Below, piece after piece: positions 13,401 to 27,300 of a stretch of 64,000 nt of DNA. Every line of letters starts with the position of its first letter. The first letter of the stretch is position 1. The notes under the pieces are model-generated. The model worked only from the letters and a program-made list of their open reading frames with translations. It made no database searches and was not told the origin of the DNA. Both the position numbers and the translations under genes were made by a program. The DNA lies in the NCBI GenBank assembly GCA_944472135.2, contig OX235265.1, positions 496,001 through 560,000 on the forward strand, in the 5' to 3' direction. The stretch comes from Trichobilharzia regenti. Its lineage: Eukaryota > Platyhelminthes > Trematoda > Strigeidida > Schistosomatidae.

Positions 13401-16400
13401 GATAGTCGAACGAGCCTTTTTATACCTTCTAGGATTTTGTCAGTGATCAGTTTATTAGGCTGGTGCAGCTTCCCAAACAGGTTAAATGGTCAACACATTC
13501 AACCGCTCCAGTCTTTGTTTTTAAGTGAGAAATTAATCCCGATCAATCTTGTGAAATCACCTTACATGTGACTGAAGCTATCCCTATAGCAAGCATACTC
13601 AGGATTCCCTTTAAGCTGTCCAGAAGACTCTACTTTTATCATCGGTTTTACTTAAAAGGAAAGACTACGCCATCTGAGGATTTGAGATGGACCATAATCC
13701 TCAATCCCTGAAATGTCAAAAACTGCTACGATCACTTCCAGTAAGACATCTGCGATGAAAATTAAATGAAGTTGGTGTCTTAAGCATTTCTGATGGACAC
13801 ATCTGGTCTTCGTAACCATCTTTCAGGCTTATTAAAGCATTCGTATTCTAACCCCTCTTTAACCAGTACATTTTAATAATAATAATAACAATAGATCTAT
13901 TCCAAACAGTATTTGTGGTGCACTTATGAAATTTTCCGCGTGCATTACAATATATTGCATCTAAATACCTCATACATTTTATAAGATTTTAAAGTCAAAA
14001 AGCAACACCCAAAAAAATATTTTAAACAATGCACCACAGGATATGAAGTATAAAATTGGTGTATAATAGAAGATAAGAACAACAGTGTAATAGTAACGAG
14101 GAAAGGAAAACAAAAACTAATAGGGCTATTTGTTAGAGTGCCGCAGTAAGTTTATCGTATCATACCTAACGGATTTCTCATCACATAACAGCTGTGTCAG
14201 ATTTGGTATTGTGGAGATTTTGTATTTGGTAGTCCTAGCATAAAGCCTCTTATAGCTGCTTCTAGTTCTACCAGATGAAATGCAAGGAGACAGCTGAGTA
14301 TAGAGAGAGAGGATGCTCGGGGTGTGACAATATTGTGTACGCTAGTTTCTTACATGACATTCATAATATGTCTATCCACAATAGTGTCAACCAGTTGGTT
14401 GAACGATATCCCACTTGCCCTACTAACGGCTTTTAGTGCCTGCCCTTCTCAGCAAAGCAAAGTCTTTTTTAAGTAGTTCAGGAAATATTAATGGGGAGCA
14501 GTAAAGGCGGGGGGATGGGTAGAATACAAGACTTGACAAACTGAGAAAGCAAAGACTGCTTTATGCCAGACTGCCTAAATTTCCTAATGTAGAACGTTAA
14601 GTGAAACATCTTTCTAGTAACTAGCAACATGTGGGAAGATCAGGTAAGACCGAAGGAAATACTCAGTCCAAGGTACTTGACATCAGATGTATTTTCAACC
14701 TCTGTGCCGTCAATGAGAGTGGGGCCATGTGAGCTAACTAGTTGCTGTAGGTCACGTTTACGTCTGAAAGTGAAATTGACTACCTGATATTTAGACGGAT
14801 TAAGCTTAAGACCGTTTGAAGAGGACCACTGACTAATTTCCGACAGAAAGTTATTTAATTTGGAGCAATCTGACTGAGAGTTGACAGGCATAGAAACAGA
14901 GAGGTCATCAGCATACTTAACAAAAGTGGCTACATCAGAATGAGGCAAGTCATGTAAGAAAAAAGAAAACAGAAAGGGAGAAAGAACTGCACCTTGAGGA
15001 ACACCAGCTAAAGTAAGTGAGGTAGTGGAGGACTTTTCATTGTAGACGGTGTACTTCCCATCAGAAAAATAGGAATGCAACCACTTATTTGTCCAGCTCT
15101 CAGCCTGTGTTGCAGCAAGCTTACTTAACAAGAGAGACCCATAAACAGAGTCAAATGCAGATGTGTAATCAAGGAAGGCACAGCGAATGTATTTAGCTCC
15201 TTTATCTAAACTAGAGACTATGCTATGGTGTAGGACAACAGCGGCATCTAAGGTACACCTACTAGGTTTATAGGCTAACTGGTTGGGGTCATTGAAAGGC
15301 TTTAAAGAGGGTTCAAGATTAAGCAAAATAAGTCTTTCCATAACTTTCAAAAAGGGTGAGGTAATAGCAATGAGTCTAAACTTAACATTAGGTCCACTTG
15401 TTGATTTAGGCACTGGAACAATTTTGATATTTTTCCATGAGTCAAGTATAATACTTCCGGAAAACGATTCGTTGAAAATGTCAGTTAATGGGGATCACAA
15501 GATGTCAGCACACTTCTTAAGGATAACAGCAGGAACACCATCAGGACCAAGGGACTGAGTAGCCCTGAGAGATTGAAGACACTTGAGGAAGTCATTCGTG
15601 TTAAAGCATGAGAAGCAGTCATTATTTACACTATTTGAGTTAGGAGTCATAATATCTACAGGGATACATATGAAGGATTTATTAAGCATGTCAACATTTA
15701 CAGAAATATCATTCATTATTTGTTAACCACTTGTGATTTCCTTTAATAACTCCTACATATTAGATGGGGATTTACATGAAAGATACTTTCATGTACTTTT
15801 ATGAATTGGGACAACTTGAACTGATGCAATTTTATCCAAAGTCCCACTCGGACAACTCAATTCAGATACTGAATGACACTAAGTCGGCTCACTTCGGAGA
15901 GCAAAGAAATATTACAAGTATGAACAAATAATAATAAGTAACTTCCACCACATGTACTATGGGTGTCACAGCCCCATAGCTCCCATATGTGAAATGTTTT
16001 ATTCGTTGGATTCTCCGCGGAAGGTATATTCTATCAACCAATCTTCGGGAGTATGAAACGTTTTTCTCAAATTCTACCCCTACTAGCTGTCAAATAAAGG
16101 AAATGTGTGACGAATATTTTAAAGAATTAAAGAGGTCAAAAGTTAGCTGTGAACTGGATATCGTTCTGATTTGATCAATAACTTTGATCAGATCCTTAAC
16201 TTTGTGTTAATTTACTCCGAATAATGTTGTGTGTGTGTTTTAAATATGATGTGTTTTGTTTCTTACATTTTCTGAGCAGACAAAACTCAATATTATTCAG
16301 CACAATTTATTAACCACAATTAATGACATATATTTGAATAAGGCATTTAGAATACAAATTTCGCGAGATGATATCATTTCGTAGTTTCTTTACAACCGCT

Positions 16401-19400
16401 TTATAACTAACATGGTTAACAATAATAAAATAAAGTTCATGACAGTTACTCAGTTTGATAAAAAACAAAAGTACATACTAATGACCAATCATATTTAGAT
16501 AGGTCGTGTAGTCCATGGTAGACGAAGATTGAAGTCTATTGTGTTTTGACTGTACACACAGTTTACTCTGTATATGATTAATCCGAAGTGAAATGTTTGT
16601 TCTCAAGGTCCCGAAAAATATGCACGAGTAACACACTGATAGATGAGCTTCGACATATACATTCAGTTTTATTAGCTAATGGTTATCCGGAGAACTTTAT
16701 CACTTATCACAGTAAAGAAAAATCACACCTCGAAGTTACAGCTTCTGTATCAAAGAAAGCTATCTTTATTAACCTACCATTCAAGGGCGACCAGATTATG
16801 CAGTTGACAGCTCAAAGACTTCGGTCAGCCATCAAACGCACATTCTACGCCACCGCATCTCTTTTTCTCACTTGCCGTACATTTTCGATCCCTGTACCTA
16901 CGATTAAAGGAAGAAATTCTGTGGACTCTACTTCAAACTGTATCTACAAGTTCACCTGCAGCTGCGGTGACACCTATACAGGTAGAGCCAACAGAATGTT
17001 CCAATATCATTGTCGAAAAGAACATGTTCCAAAGTGGCAACTAAATCATATCAAAAATCCCAACGCGATTAATCTTAGTAGAAATCCAGCATGATACATT
17101 GCAAAACACTTATTAATGTCTGGTCACAAAATCAATATTAATGACTGCTTCACAATTATTTCACATAACCCTAATTCAAAGCTGGTGATTAAAGGTGATG
17201 GGAGCACTTTTCGGGTTTAATCACATACAGCCTAAACTGTGTATACGAAAATCAATAGACTTCAATCTTCGCCTACCATGGACTACATGACCTATCTAAA
17301 TATGATTGGTCATTAGTATATACTTTTGTTTTTTATGTAACTGAGTAATTGTCGTGAACTTTATTTTATTATTGTTAACCATGTTAGTTGTAAATCGGTT
17401 GTAAAGAAACTACGAAATGATATCATCTCGCGAAATTTGTATTCTAAATGCCTTATTCAAATTTATCAGAGGGACTAATTGTTTTAAATAACATTCATGT
17501 TAAGATTTAAGAATTGCAGGACATTTAAAATTTAGTATTACTGCAAAACAATCAAGTGGTTTTTTTCCGACCTCTCTTAAAAACTACTTAGAAGAACCTT
17601 TCAGAAAATTTGAATATGAAAGGTCCTCTGAAGTACAAAATATTCAAAAAGCCAGGCATTGTATTATATTTGGCAGAGAGGGGCTAAAGCAGGGATGCAG
17701 GATGCGTTTTCGTTCTTTTTTCGACAATTCATTTGGATCTACATATATCCAAGTGAGTTGAGGTGGCCCAGTAGCCTAGTGGATAATATTTTCTGGTATG
17801 AAACTACAGATGCTGGGTCTTAGTAGTGACATTCACTCACTAGAGTGAAGTCACATACAGTTGATTAGTCTAACATAAGACCATATGTGTTCCCTGCGTT
17901 CTTTCGTTGGACCCTATCAAACGAACAACACTATTTTCACCTCAAGGCGTTGTTGAAGCGCCCGTTCTAGGAGCTGACATGTCAATACAGACTGTGTACT
18001 TCAGCCCAACAAAAACTGATCAGATAGAAATGGCTTAATTTGTTGTTTTTGTAAGTTACAGTTGGTTAGCGATTTCCACAGTTCACCGAATTCTACGAGA
18101 TTTTCAGCAAGTTTTCTTGAGTGTCCACTATGATAGCACCTCTAGGACTGGCCTCAAATCACTTTCTTCACGTCATTAGAACTACATTCAACTGTTTCTT
18201 GAAATTAAGAAATTTAATGTAATCTTAAACTAACTTCACATGTTAAAGAAGTTGCATTTTCTTGTAAATGTGTAATTTGTGCCCGAAGTTCTTTTTTCTC
18301 CATTTTCAATGCTTTTATATCTGTAAGTGATGGAAAAGAAAATTAGATGGGATCCTGATAATACATGGAACACTTTAAGTTTAGTTTAACTGATTGGTTT
18401 TAAATTATTTTGGACTAATCCAGAATAGTATGATAGCGAAATCAGTGAAGCTTTGGAAATAAAGACAGGAGTAACACAAGGCTGTTTACTGTCACCGACG
18501 ATATTCCCGATTCCAGTAGACTGGATTTTAGAGTGGACGATGAAAAGCGAGAAAATAGGTTTGGGTCGGACTGACAAGAAGACTCTAGAAGATCTGGACT
18601 TCGCAGGCAACTAATGTCTAATGTCCTACAAAACCAACCAGTGGGCAGAAGAGGAAGGTAGCGAAGGAGGTAGCAAAGACGGGGCTTCAAGTGAACATAG
18701 AGTAGACGAAAGTGATGAGGATAACCAACCAATGACAACAACCACCAGTCAGCATAAACGACAGAAATTTGAAGGATGTCACCTGGTTCACTTATCTGGA
18801 CAGCATCGTCTACAAACAATACAGATGAGGATTTCAAAACCAACCAGCATCAAGAAAGCAAGATGGACCTTCATAACTATGAAATAAATGTGTAAATCTG
18901 CTGCATTCAGCTTAAGGAACAAGATCCGGTTTTTAACACTAATGCCAAGTTATTTCTTCTATGTAGGTCAGAGATTTGGCGCTTCCTGAGGAGCATTTCC
19001 AACAGGTCACTGCAGACTTTTATTAACAACTGCCTTCTCTCTATACTCTTGACTAAATGATCAGGAAAGATTAATATAGGAAACCCCGGCCATAAAGCAA
19101 TCAAGAAATGATTTTCTATCAAATATGCAAAGAGGAAATGGAGGCAGATTGTCGTCGGTGCTCGGGCCCTCCAGTAGGATGCCAAAGGGGAATAACAAGC
19201 TGAATGTCCAAAGGGTTACATGAAGGGAAGCTTATGGAGATTCGTGGAAACAGCTAAAGGAGATTGCGGAGGACACAGCACAGTGGAGGTGTACTTCAGA
19301 AGTTCAATGTTTCATTTGCGGATACGTCCTGCCAGTGAATGCCAACAAGCACAACACCTACATAAATTAGTTAAAGCAATAAGCAGTCATACTGTGGTGA

Positions 19401-19654
19401 GAGCAGGCTGCTAGCCAATTGGTAGACATTAATTTACGTCAATGCCTATGTCGCTAATATTGGCCGTGAGAAAATATGAACAAGACTGATTCAACAACCA
19501 ATCACAGCAGACTTAACGTGGGCAAATAAGATTCGCAGATATATGACTTAACTTTCTGAGAAACCAGTCACAAGCAGTACAGAGCAACCTTGAGCAGGAA
19601 ACAACCAATTAGAAGACTGTGTTTGTCTGCTTGAATAAGCTACAGTAATGTACA

Positions 19655-19690
<36 letters not shown>

Positions 19691-21315
19691 GTGCTGATTT
19701 CCGTAATAAAACGATCTGTTACCTGACTCTTGTCTTTTGTCTTTACAATATAATACACACAAGTTTAAAATTCTTCCCTGAGGTAATATCAGGATACAAC
19801 AGTGAACTGCCTGCGTAAAAACTATATAAGAGCAATTTTCTGAGCACTGTTTACTAATTGTGTAACTTTCTCTCAACTGACAACATGTAAAATTTGCAAG
19901 TATGTTAAAACGTTTCTGTACTTAAACCTCATAATTTATTTAGGCTGTAAGAAGCAGCTGAGCTGATGAGAAGCCAACGAAATAAATCATGGTACCAAAT
20001 TATTCTGCACAAACCGCCACTGTTGTTCTTGCTTTATTCAAATTTCGTTCTACTCAATGGTGCGACTGAAATGACAGATTAGATCATGATTGGATGATTG
20101 AAGTGAACACTTTCTGAACAGCTGACATTGTTTTGTTGGGGATCACCTGTTGACAATGCTGAGGTGACAGAAACCAACATGATGTAAGTAGTAGAAGGCA
20201 GATAACACTGTGTAAACTATGAAGCTATGAGAAGTGAGATGCTTTTCGAAAAGAATGAAAATTCAGTAATTTCTCAAGAAGCACGTCTGCTGTATTCAAC
20301 AGAACACATTTAAAGACAAATTCTCAAAACGTTCACCGATTTTCATTCACGTATTCTCTCACCCACACAAAGTGTATTCATCATATGATATTCACTAAGG
20401 CTTATTCATTAATGCTTACTCTCTCAAGGTTAGTCAACATGGAATGATTCACTCTTGTAGAAAACCTAATGTGAAGTCTTCTTCAATCACTACATTGTTC
20501 GTCAGTTCCATAACACACTTTAATTTGCCTAATTGTCAAGAATGGCTACACACACAGATAGATACCTCACCAACCCTCCTGAATAGTCAGTTAATTCCTC
20601 GTGTGTCTGTGTTTTATTCGTTGTCACGTTATGTAATATTCTCACGTATATACTGATGTGTGTGTGTGTTGACTTCACAGTTAAGTATGGTAGTGAGATT
20701 TATTTTAGATGACTGAAATGCACTTCAGTAACAAGAGAAGAAGAATCAAGGGGTACTGGTCACATCCTTAAATGTAGTTCCACACTCTTCATGAATGCAC
20801 ACAATACAACCTAGTGTAGCTTGCGCTAATAAAATTGAAGACAAAACACGAATTTCAGTGAAGAGTCCCTTCTTGGAGAATTCACTTTGTCTAGCTGTAC
20901 AATCACATTTATATACAAACTTTTGAATGAGTTTCTCAAATGAACTATGTGTTGTGTTTTCATTAATAAAAGTGTATGTCATGGACGTGACAATTGATCT
21001 GGCCGAGGATACTAAAGTTCCGAAATTTGTACTCTACAAGTTGAACGAGCTATGATTAGCAAATTTTAATAGCGGTTAGGATTCCTGGCTTTCACCCAGG
21101 CGGCCCGGCTTCGACTCCCGGCGCGGGAGCGCTTTGTGCGTCGGTGGCACAGTGGTTAGGACTCTCGCCGACCACGCATATGGCCCGGGGTTCGAGCACC
21201 CGCCGACGCACACCTGATATCTATGGTCGGCCTGCGAAATTTGGGCTACCGATGTCCATGCTGAAAATTCCATACTTGTAACAAAAATACAGTGTAGAAT
21301 CAAGCTGTAAATCAA

Positions 21316-21360
<45 letters not shown>

Positions 21361-24300
21361 ATACTTTATCACGTTCACTTCTTCTTTTCACAACTCGACA
21401 GTCCTAAACTCGGTTCCTCTCATAGTCTTAATCTTAACGGATAAATTACCTCAAACAGAGAGAGAGAGAGGAATTTAATTGGTGGATGGTGACTAACAGT
21501 GGAATCCAAAACGCACATTTCGTCCTATTTGGGACTCGTCATCCGGATGTACCTGCGTTACCTAATGAGCGATGATGTTTTCACCGAGAGGACGAGATAA
21601 GGAGGGAGGCAAACTGATCAAATGGTCCAAATTGTACGACAGTTTTATGGTTTTAGATCATTCCAGGATAAAAAGAAGCCTATTTTTAATTGTTCAAAGT
21701 CAAATGAAACCCACCAGTCTAATGTCTTTAAAATTGACTTACTCTTATTTTCCCGTCTTCTCATTGCACTAACACGATCTTCACATTCTTGTGAAACTGT
21801 CCATATTAACTCCTACGTAAAAAGAAAAAAAGTTGTGAAATCCGCCATTGGGACTCCTCACAAAAAAAATAAGCTCAAACTGAAAATTCTCTCATCAACA
21901 TGAAACTTACTCTAACGGGTAACAGCTTTTTCAATTCATTCTGCATATGAACTAGATACGATTCGTATTCATCTTTAATTCTTGCCAATAATGGACCGTA
22001 ATAAGCGCATGTTTGTATAAATATTGTAAATATTTCACGATATATCTTCAGACAAAAAAATATAAGTACAAACAGTAAATAAAATATTATGATAGTGTTA
22101 ATATAATTTGAAGTAAAGTTCATAGAATAATCAGTCTAACAACAATTATAGATAATGAACGAAATATTCTCATATTGAGTCATAAGACAAAGGCACAAAC
22201 AGCATAGAAAGAAAATTTTCCCTTTTCGACGATTCATTTTCATAAGCTGCTGCTGTACAATCGTAATTATAATTAACAGACAAATTTTTTTGGACCAATC
22301 AGATACTGGTAAACTTTGTCCTTGAAAATTCTACTACATAATGTAAGGTGTAAGAAAGGATGACTAATTGTTAGTTAGAAAGGAGAGAGAAGTTGGCATG
22401 ACGTACGTGATAAGTGTGAGATAATGACCAACTAGTCAATAAGCTCGTGTAGAACAGTGGACAGGATCTAGTGGAAAGGATATAAAGTAGTTTAGTATAA
22501 GATCTGTGTGAAAAAGGAATGTTATTAATAAACAGTAATAGAGTGGTAATGAAATGTGGATGGTGGGAATAGTAATAATAATAATAAAAGTATTAATAAT
22601 AGTGATAGTAATAATTGTGAACTTACATATTAAAAGAAAGGAGCAAAATTATAGTAAGAAATTTACTCTGGCCATGGTAGGGCCAGAGAATGTATGTATC
22701 GCTTTCTGTATGCACAAGTCCGGTTTTAGGTCTCGAATAGCTAATGCCTCAGCTATGTACAGATGTCGTATCCGGAGTCCTTTTGTACGATATTGAGGGA
22801 CTCTGTGTACCACTGTGAAGCATTCATGCAAGTGGGGGTGCTCGATGTCCGGATATGGCAAGATGTTCGAAGAATGAGCTGTTGCTATTCTTCTTTTCTC
22901 CTCTGGCTAACCAAGCTGGGCAGTGTTCCAGGATACGTTTGTGGATTTGACGTTGCGTACAGCCGATATACTTTGCTCCATTATAGATAAGATTTTATTT
23001 CTATAAGTCACACAGTCTTACACAGTTCTATTAACTGATGACGTTTTGTGCACAAACTATTGCCACTCATAATCATATCAAGTTACTCACACAACTTTTT
23101 CATTGTAATATCATTATAAAATCAATGTGCACCGTGATGGCGAGCTTCCTAGAATGTTGGCCACATTGCAAACCTGACTGATAGAATCCAGTCTGAACCA
23201 AAGAAAGGACTAGACACGTCACACTAGTTACTGATGTCAAATGAAAATACCCACTACAGTCCTACAGGAGGTAAATCGCGAGCCAGCCCGAATAGCTCGG
23301 TGGTAACGTCTCTGACTGCAGCACTGGGTGACGCGGGTTCGAATCTTAGAACGGAAAGGAGTTTCTCCACGGTTGCAGATACGCCTTGCTGACGGATGCC
23401 AACTAGCACGAAACTTAGATCTGGCGAGGCTTCCTGACAATTGCCTCCAACTACCTAATATCATCAAATCAATGTGCACCGTGATGACGAGCTACCTAGA
23501 ATGGTGGCCAAACTGCAAAAACTGACAGACAGAATTCATTCTGCACCAAAGATAAGATTAGACACGCCACACTACTTATTAGTGCCCAATTAAAACAGTT
23601 GATATACTTTGAAGTAAAGTTCATAGAATAATCAATTTAACAACAAGTATAACCAAGAGATGATATTTACCGTAGACAAAAAGTATAAAAAGAAAAATAT
23701 CTAGCAGGAAATGTTTCTCTTGAATTAGGACAGCTGAAAAGGTTTTAGCTGGCTATATTATTGTCTATAAGTTTTCCTCCTCACTTCATCTTCACACGAT
23801 CTTCTATATATCACCCTTGATCATTCAACTTTTCTTTCCCACTAGAGTTCCACTCGAGAACTGGCCTGACGCACGACGTCACTCAACAGTCTCCTCACAG
23901 TACGTCCAGTCCATCTTCATTTTCTTTTGTGTATTTGTTTGGCAATCCCCCTTTAGCTGGTTCATTGCCAAAGATCTTTGTCGCTCACCCTTTCTGGCTG
24001 ACCGTTTGATCTTCAGTATGGGAAAAATTATTATTGTTCCCTTGGGTTCCTAGTAGCTTCAAACACACATCTCCACTTTGTTCTATTTTGTGTTGTCCTC
24101 TTCATCTGGGCCCTTAATTGCCCATAGACTTTCATATCCTCTTTGTTCTATCTTGTCCATGTCACCTTCAGGCGATTCACCCATCATTTCCCACTAGGGT
24201 TTCACTGAAACGATAGCCTGTTTGGCTCACGGTTGTAATTCAAACGTCTCCTCAGAGTGTTTTGAATGTGTCTTGCATTGAGTAAAGCCAGCTGCTAATG

Positions 24301-27300
24301 TAAACTGCACAAGCCTATTGGAAAAGCTTTCCGTGACGCACGCTCAAAGTCTCTAACCATACGGAATCAGTGATATGACTAGCAGTGTGCGGTGAAGAAA
24401 TGAATCTAACATCAATCATTTCCTCAAGATTTATTATAATTGTTGCATAAAACATCACTACCAATTTATTATTGTAGTTATGAAACTGTGGTTCGTGAGT
24501 CACTTCATAAACTTAAAGCTACCAGTAGGACAGAAAACAGAAAATCGGATAATAAATCCTGTTGATGTCACATTTAACTGTGTTTCAGAATTTAATAAGC
24601 ACTTGGGGAGGCAAGTATGCTGGAACAACTTCTCTCTGATTTTCTGTGCATATTTTGACAAATTAGTGTCTGAAGAGAGGAAAAAATCCACTGATCGCAA
24701 TACCAGACATACATGACGATTAAAGGGGAATTCCGCTTACACTGCTAAAATTAATAATTTTTCCTTCGCATTCCCAGTGGAACATAGGGCTTCAAGCTAT
24801 TGGCTTGAAGTTTCTGTAGCCGTGTTTATTTTCACAGGATGGGGTTGCTAGCCTCATGCCCAACCTTTCCTCATTACCGGGATTATTTCTGGCTTAGCAA
24901 GGTAAAGGAGTGCATCGGCTGGGGATCGAACCCCAGACCAAATGCATGGTCGGTGAGCGTCCTAACAGCTCTGCCACCGACGCACGCTTACACTGCTAAG
25001 TGAGTTAAAAAGTTCGAAAGAGATGAGGATCCCTGGGGTTACTGTGATTTGCTTAATCGATTGTAATAAAGCGTTTTCAAGGCAGCTTAGTATATTGCTT
25101 AGTCTTTCAGTAATTGCATTTTGATTTTGATTGCGTCTTCACTAGTGGCTGGACAGAAATAAAGTGCAATGTGTTCAGTGGTCGGGATGAGTTTTAAAGA
25201 GAACACTATCAGTAACCGATTAATTCAGGAGTTCCTAATATCAGTCTGTGAACGTCAGTGAAACGTATACGTGGATATCTTATACGTATTTTTGCACTTA
25301 CCGTTCAGCCATCTCACCACTGTCAACCACACACAATAAGTTCAAATGATGAGTCTATTGTCAGTGCCTAGGTTCTAAATACTGAGGTAATTTCAGCAAT
25401 GTATACAATTGTGACCCAGCGTATTATATAAGACATATAGATAACGCTGATCCAATAAGTATTTAGCTTCAACAGAACAGGTCATAAGCTAATATTTAGG
25501 ATTAATTAACAAATATTTTATTTAGTTTATTAATTAAGACGTCATCAAGAGGTTAAAACTGTAAATTATTTTTCAAAACTTATGTTATGAATATATAAAT
25601 ATACCTCTTTTTTACCTGTAATCTTAAAGGATTTGGTTCACCGTCTGTAACATGAAATTTTGCTTTCTCTCTATTGATACGCGCTTCTAACATCTCCAAG
25701 AATCTTGGTTTCTTGACTGGCGGTAATCCTAGACAATTGAAAAATTAGTCAATCAATAGTGAGGAGTATTAAATTTAGATTATAAATCATTGAATGGAAC
25801 TGAAATCAATAATTATTGTGCGTCGTCACTCTCATGATGGAATACTCATCAACTACCATGTGGTCTGGGGTTCGATTTTCAGCCGCCTAATAACGCCGAT
25901 GAAACTACCAATACTGAATGAGTCTGGAGATATGAGAGGTTTCGGAACAAAGTTCAGAGTTCATTATCAATAGGCAAGAAGATATTCAACGTTTGTTCGA
26001 TGTGGTGACTGAACATTTCGATTACTGTCCTTTTTTATATGTTCATTACTGTTTCAATAAATAATTTCTTCCCCCAATACTACTCAAGATCAGATGGCCA
26101 GCCAGGTATCTCTGGCAATGAACGAACCAACCCAGCTGGAACCAATTGTGCAACAAATATGCAGGAAGAAATTTAGTTAGATTGGCCATACTCTTAGAAA
26201 ACAAACATCAAGTGAGTGACATCACAAGGCAGGCCATCTCTTGAGTGGAACCCGAAAGAGAGTTGGTCTTCAGTGTGAGGGTTACTTGGAGGAGATCATG
26301 TGAAGAGGAGATGAAAGTATGTGGGGAGACTTGAAGCCAAATGGAAACGTTGTCAGAGAACCGAATGCAATGGAGGCGTGTGGCTGAAGCCCTCTGTTCC
26401 TCTATAAACTAAGGGAAACAATAATAATATAATAATATTTTTTGGTTCACTTAATTTCAGCCATTATGAATATAAAATTAAAAATTAGTATTGCCTGTTC
26501 ACAATCATTTAAGATGCAAGGCCTTAAAAGTGAGTATGGAGTCTGCATGGAAAACGAAGCTTCACAAGAATCACGAGATTCTTTTCAATGATTTACTTTT
26601 AATTAACTTCAGGTGTGGAAAAAATTCAATTTTGTTACAAAAATATCTTGTTTCTTTGCATTCCGAATGAAATCTGAGGCTTCAGGCTGGAGCTTTGAAG
26701 TTTCATTAGCAATGCTCTTCATTTAAGTGTTGGTTTGTAGGGATTTGGTTGGTTACAGGATCTCATCATGAGCTGACATTGATTAGAGAACCATTGGAAA
26801 ACATGGGAGTACTGGACACCAAGATTTCTAACTTCTGCCAATTCATGACATAGCGTAACCCCTAGGCAATGTCTTCGGCAATTATTTGTCCAGTAGAGTG
26901 CAGCGGGTTGAGTGTGTGGACAAATACTTGCCGAAGACATTGGCTAGGGGTCGCGCTATGTCATGAATTGGCAGAAGTTGGAATTCATGGGCCAGTGGAT
27001 CGGGTCCCAGTGGATTAATGGTATACGAGCTCGCCTTGTAACCAGAAGGTCCTAGGTTCGAACCCCGGTGGATGCATACTGTTGAAGAGCCCCAAACTAG
27101 AACGAAACAGCTGTTCAGTACTCCCAAGTTTTCCAATGGTTATGTAACTAATGCCAGCTCTTGATGAAATCTTTTAATGATCTTCATTTTTTACGGGATA
27201 GGGTTGCTAACCTCACGTCCAGCCCTTCCTCTTTACCTGAGGACTTACTATCAGCTAAGCAAGGTTACAAAGTTCGTCGACCTGAGATCGAACCCAATAT

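Noticed and set aside
19640..19876. Minus-strand open stretch with YIYIYIYIY
   Set aside because: It translates a TA microsatellite inside an LTR.
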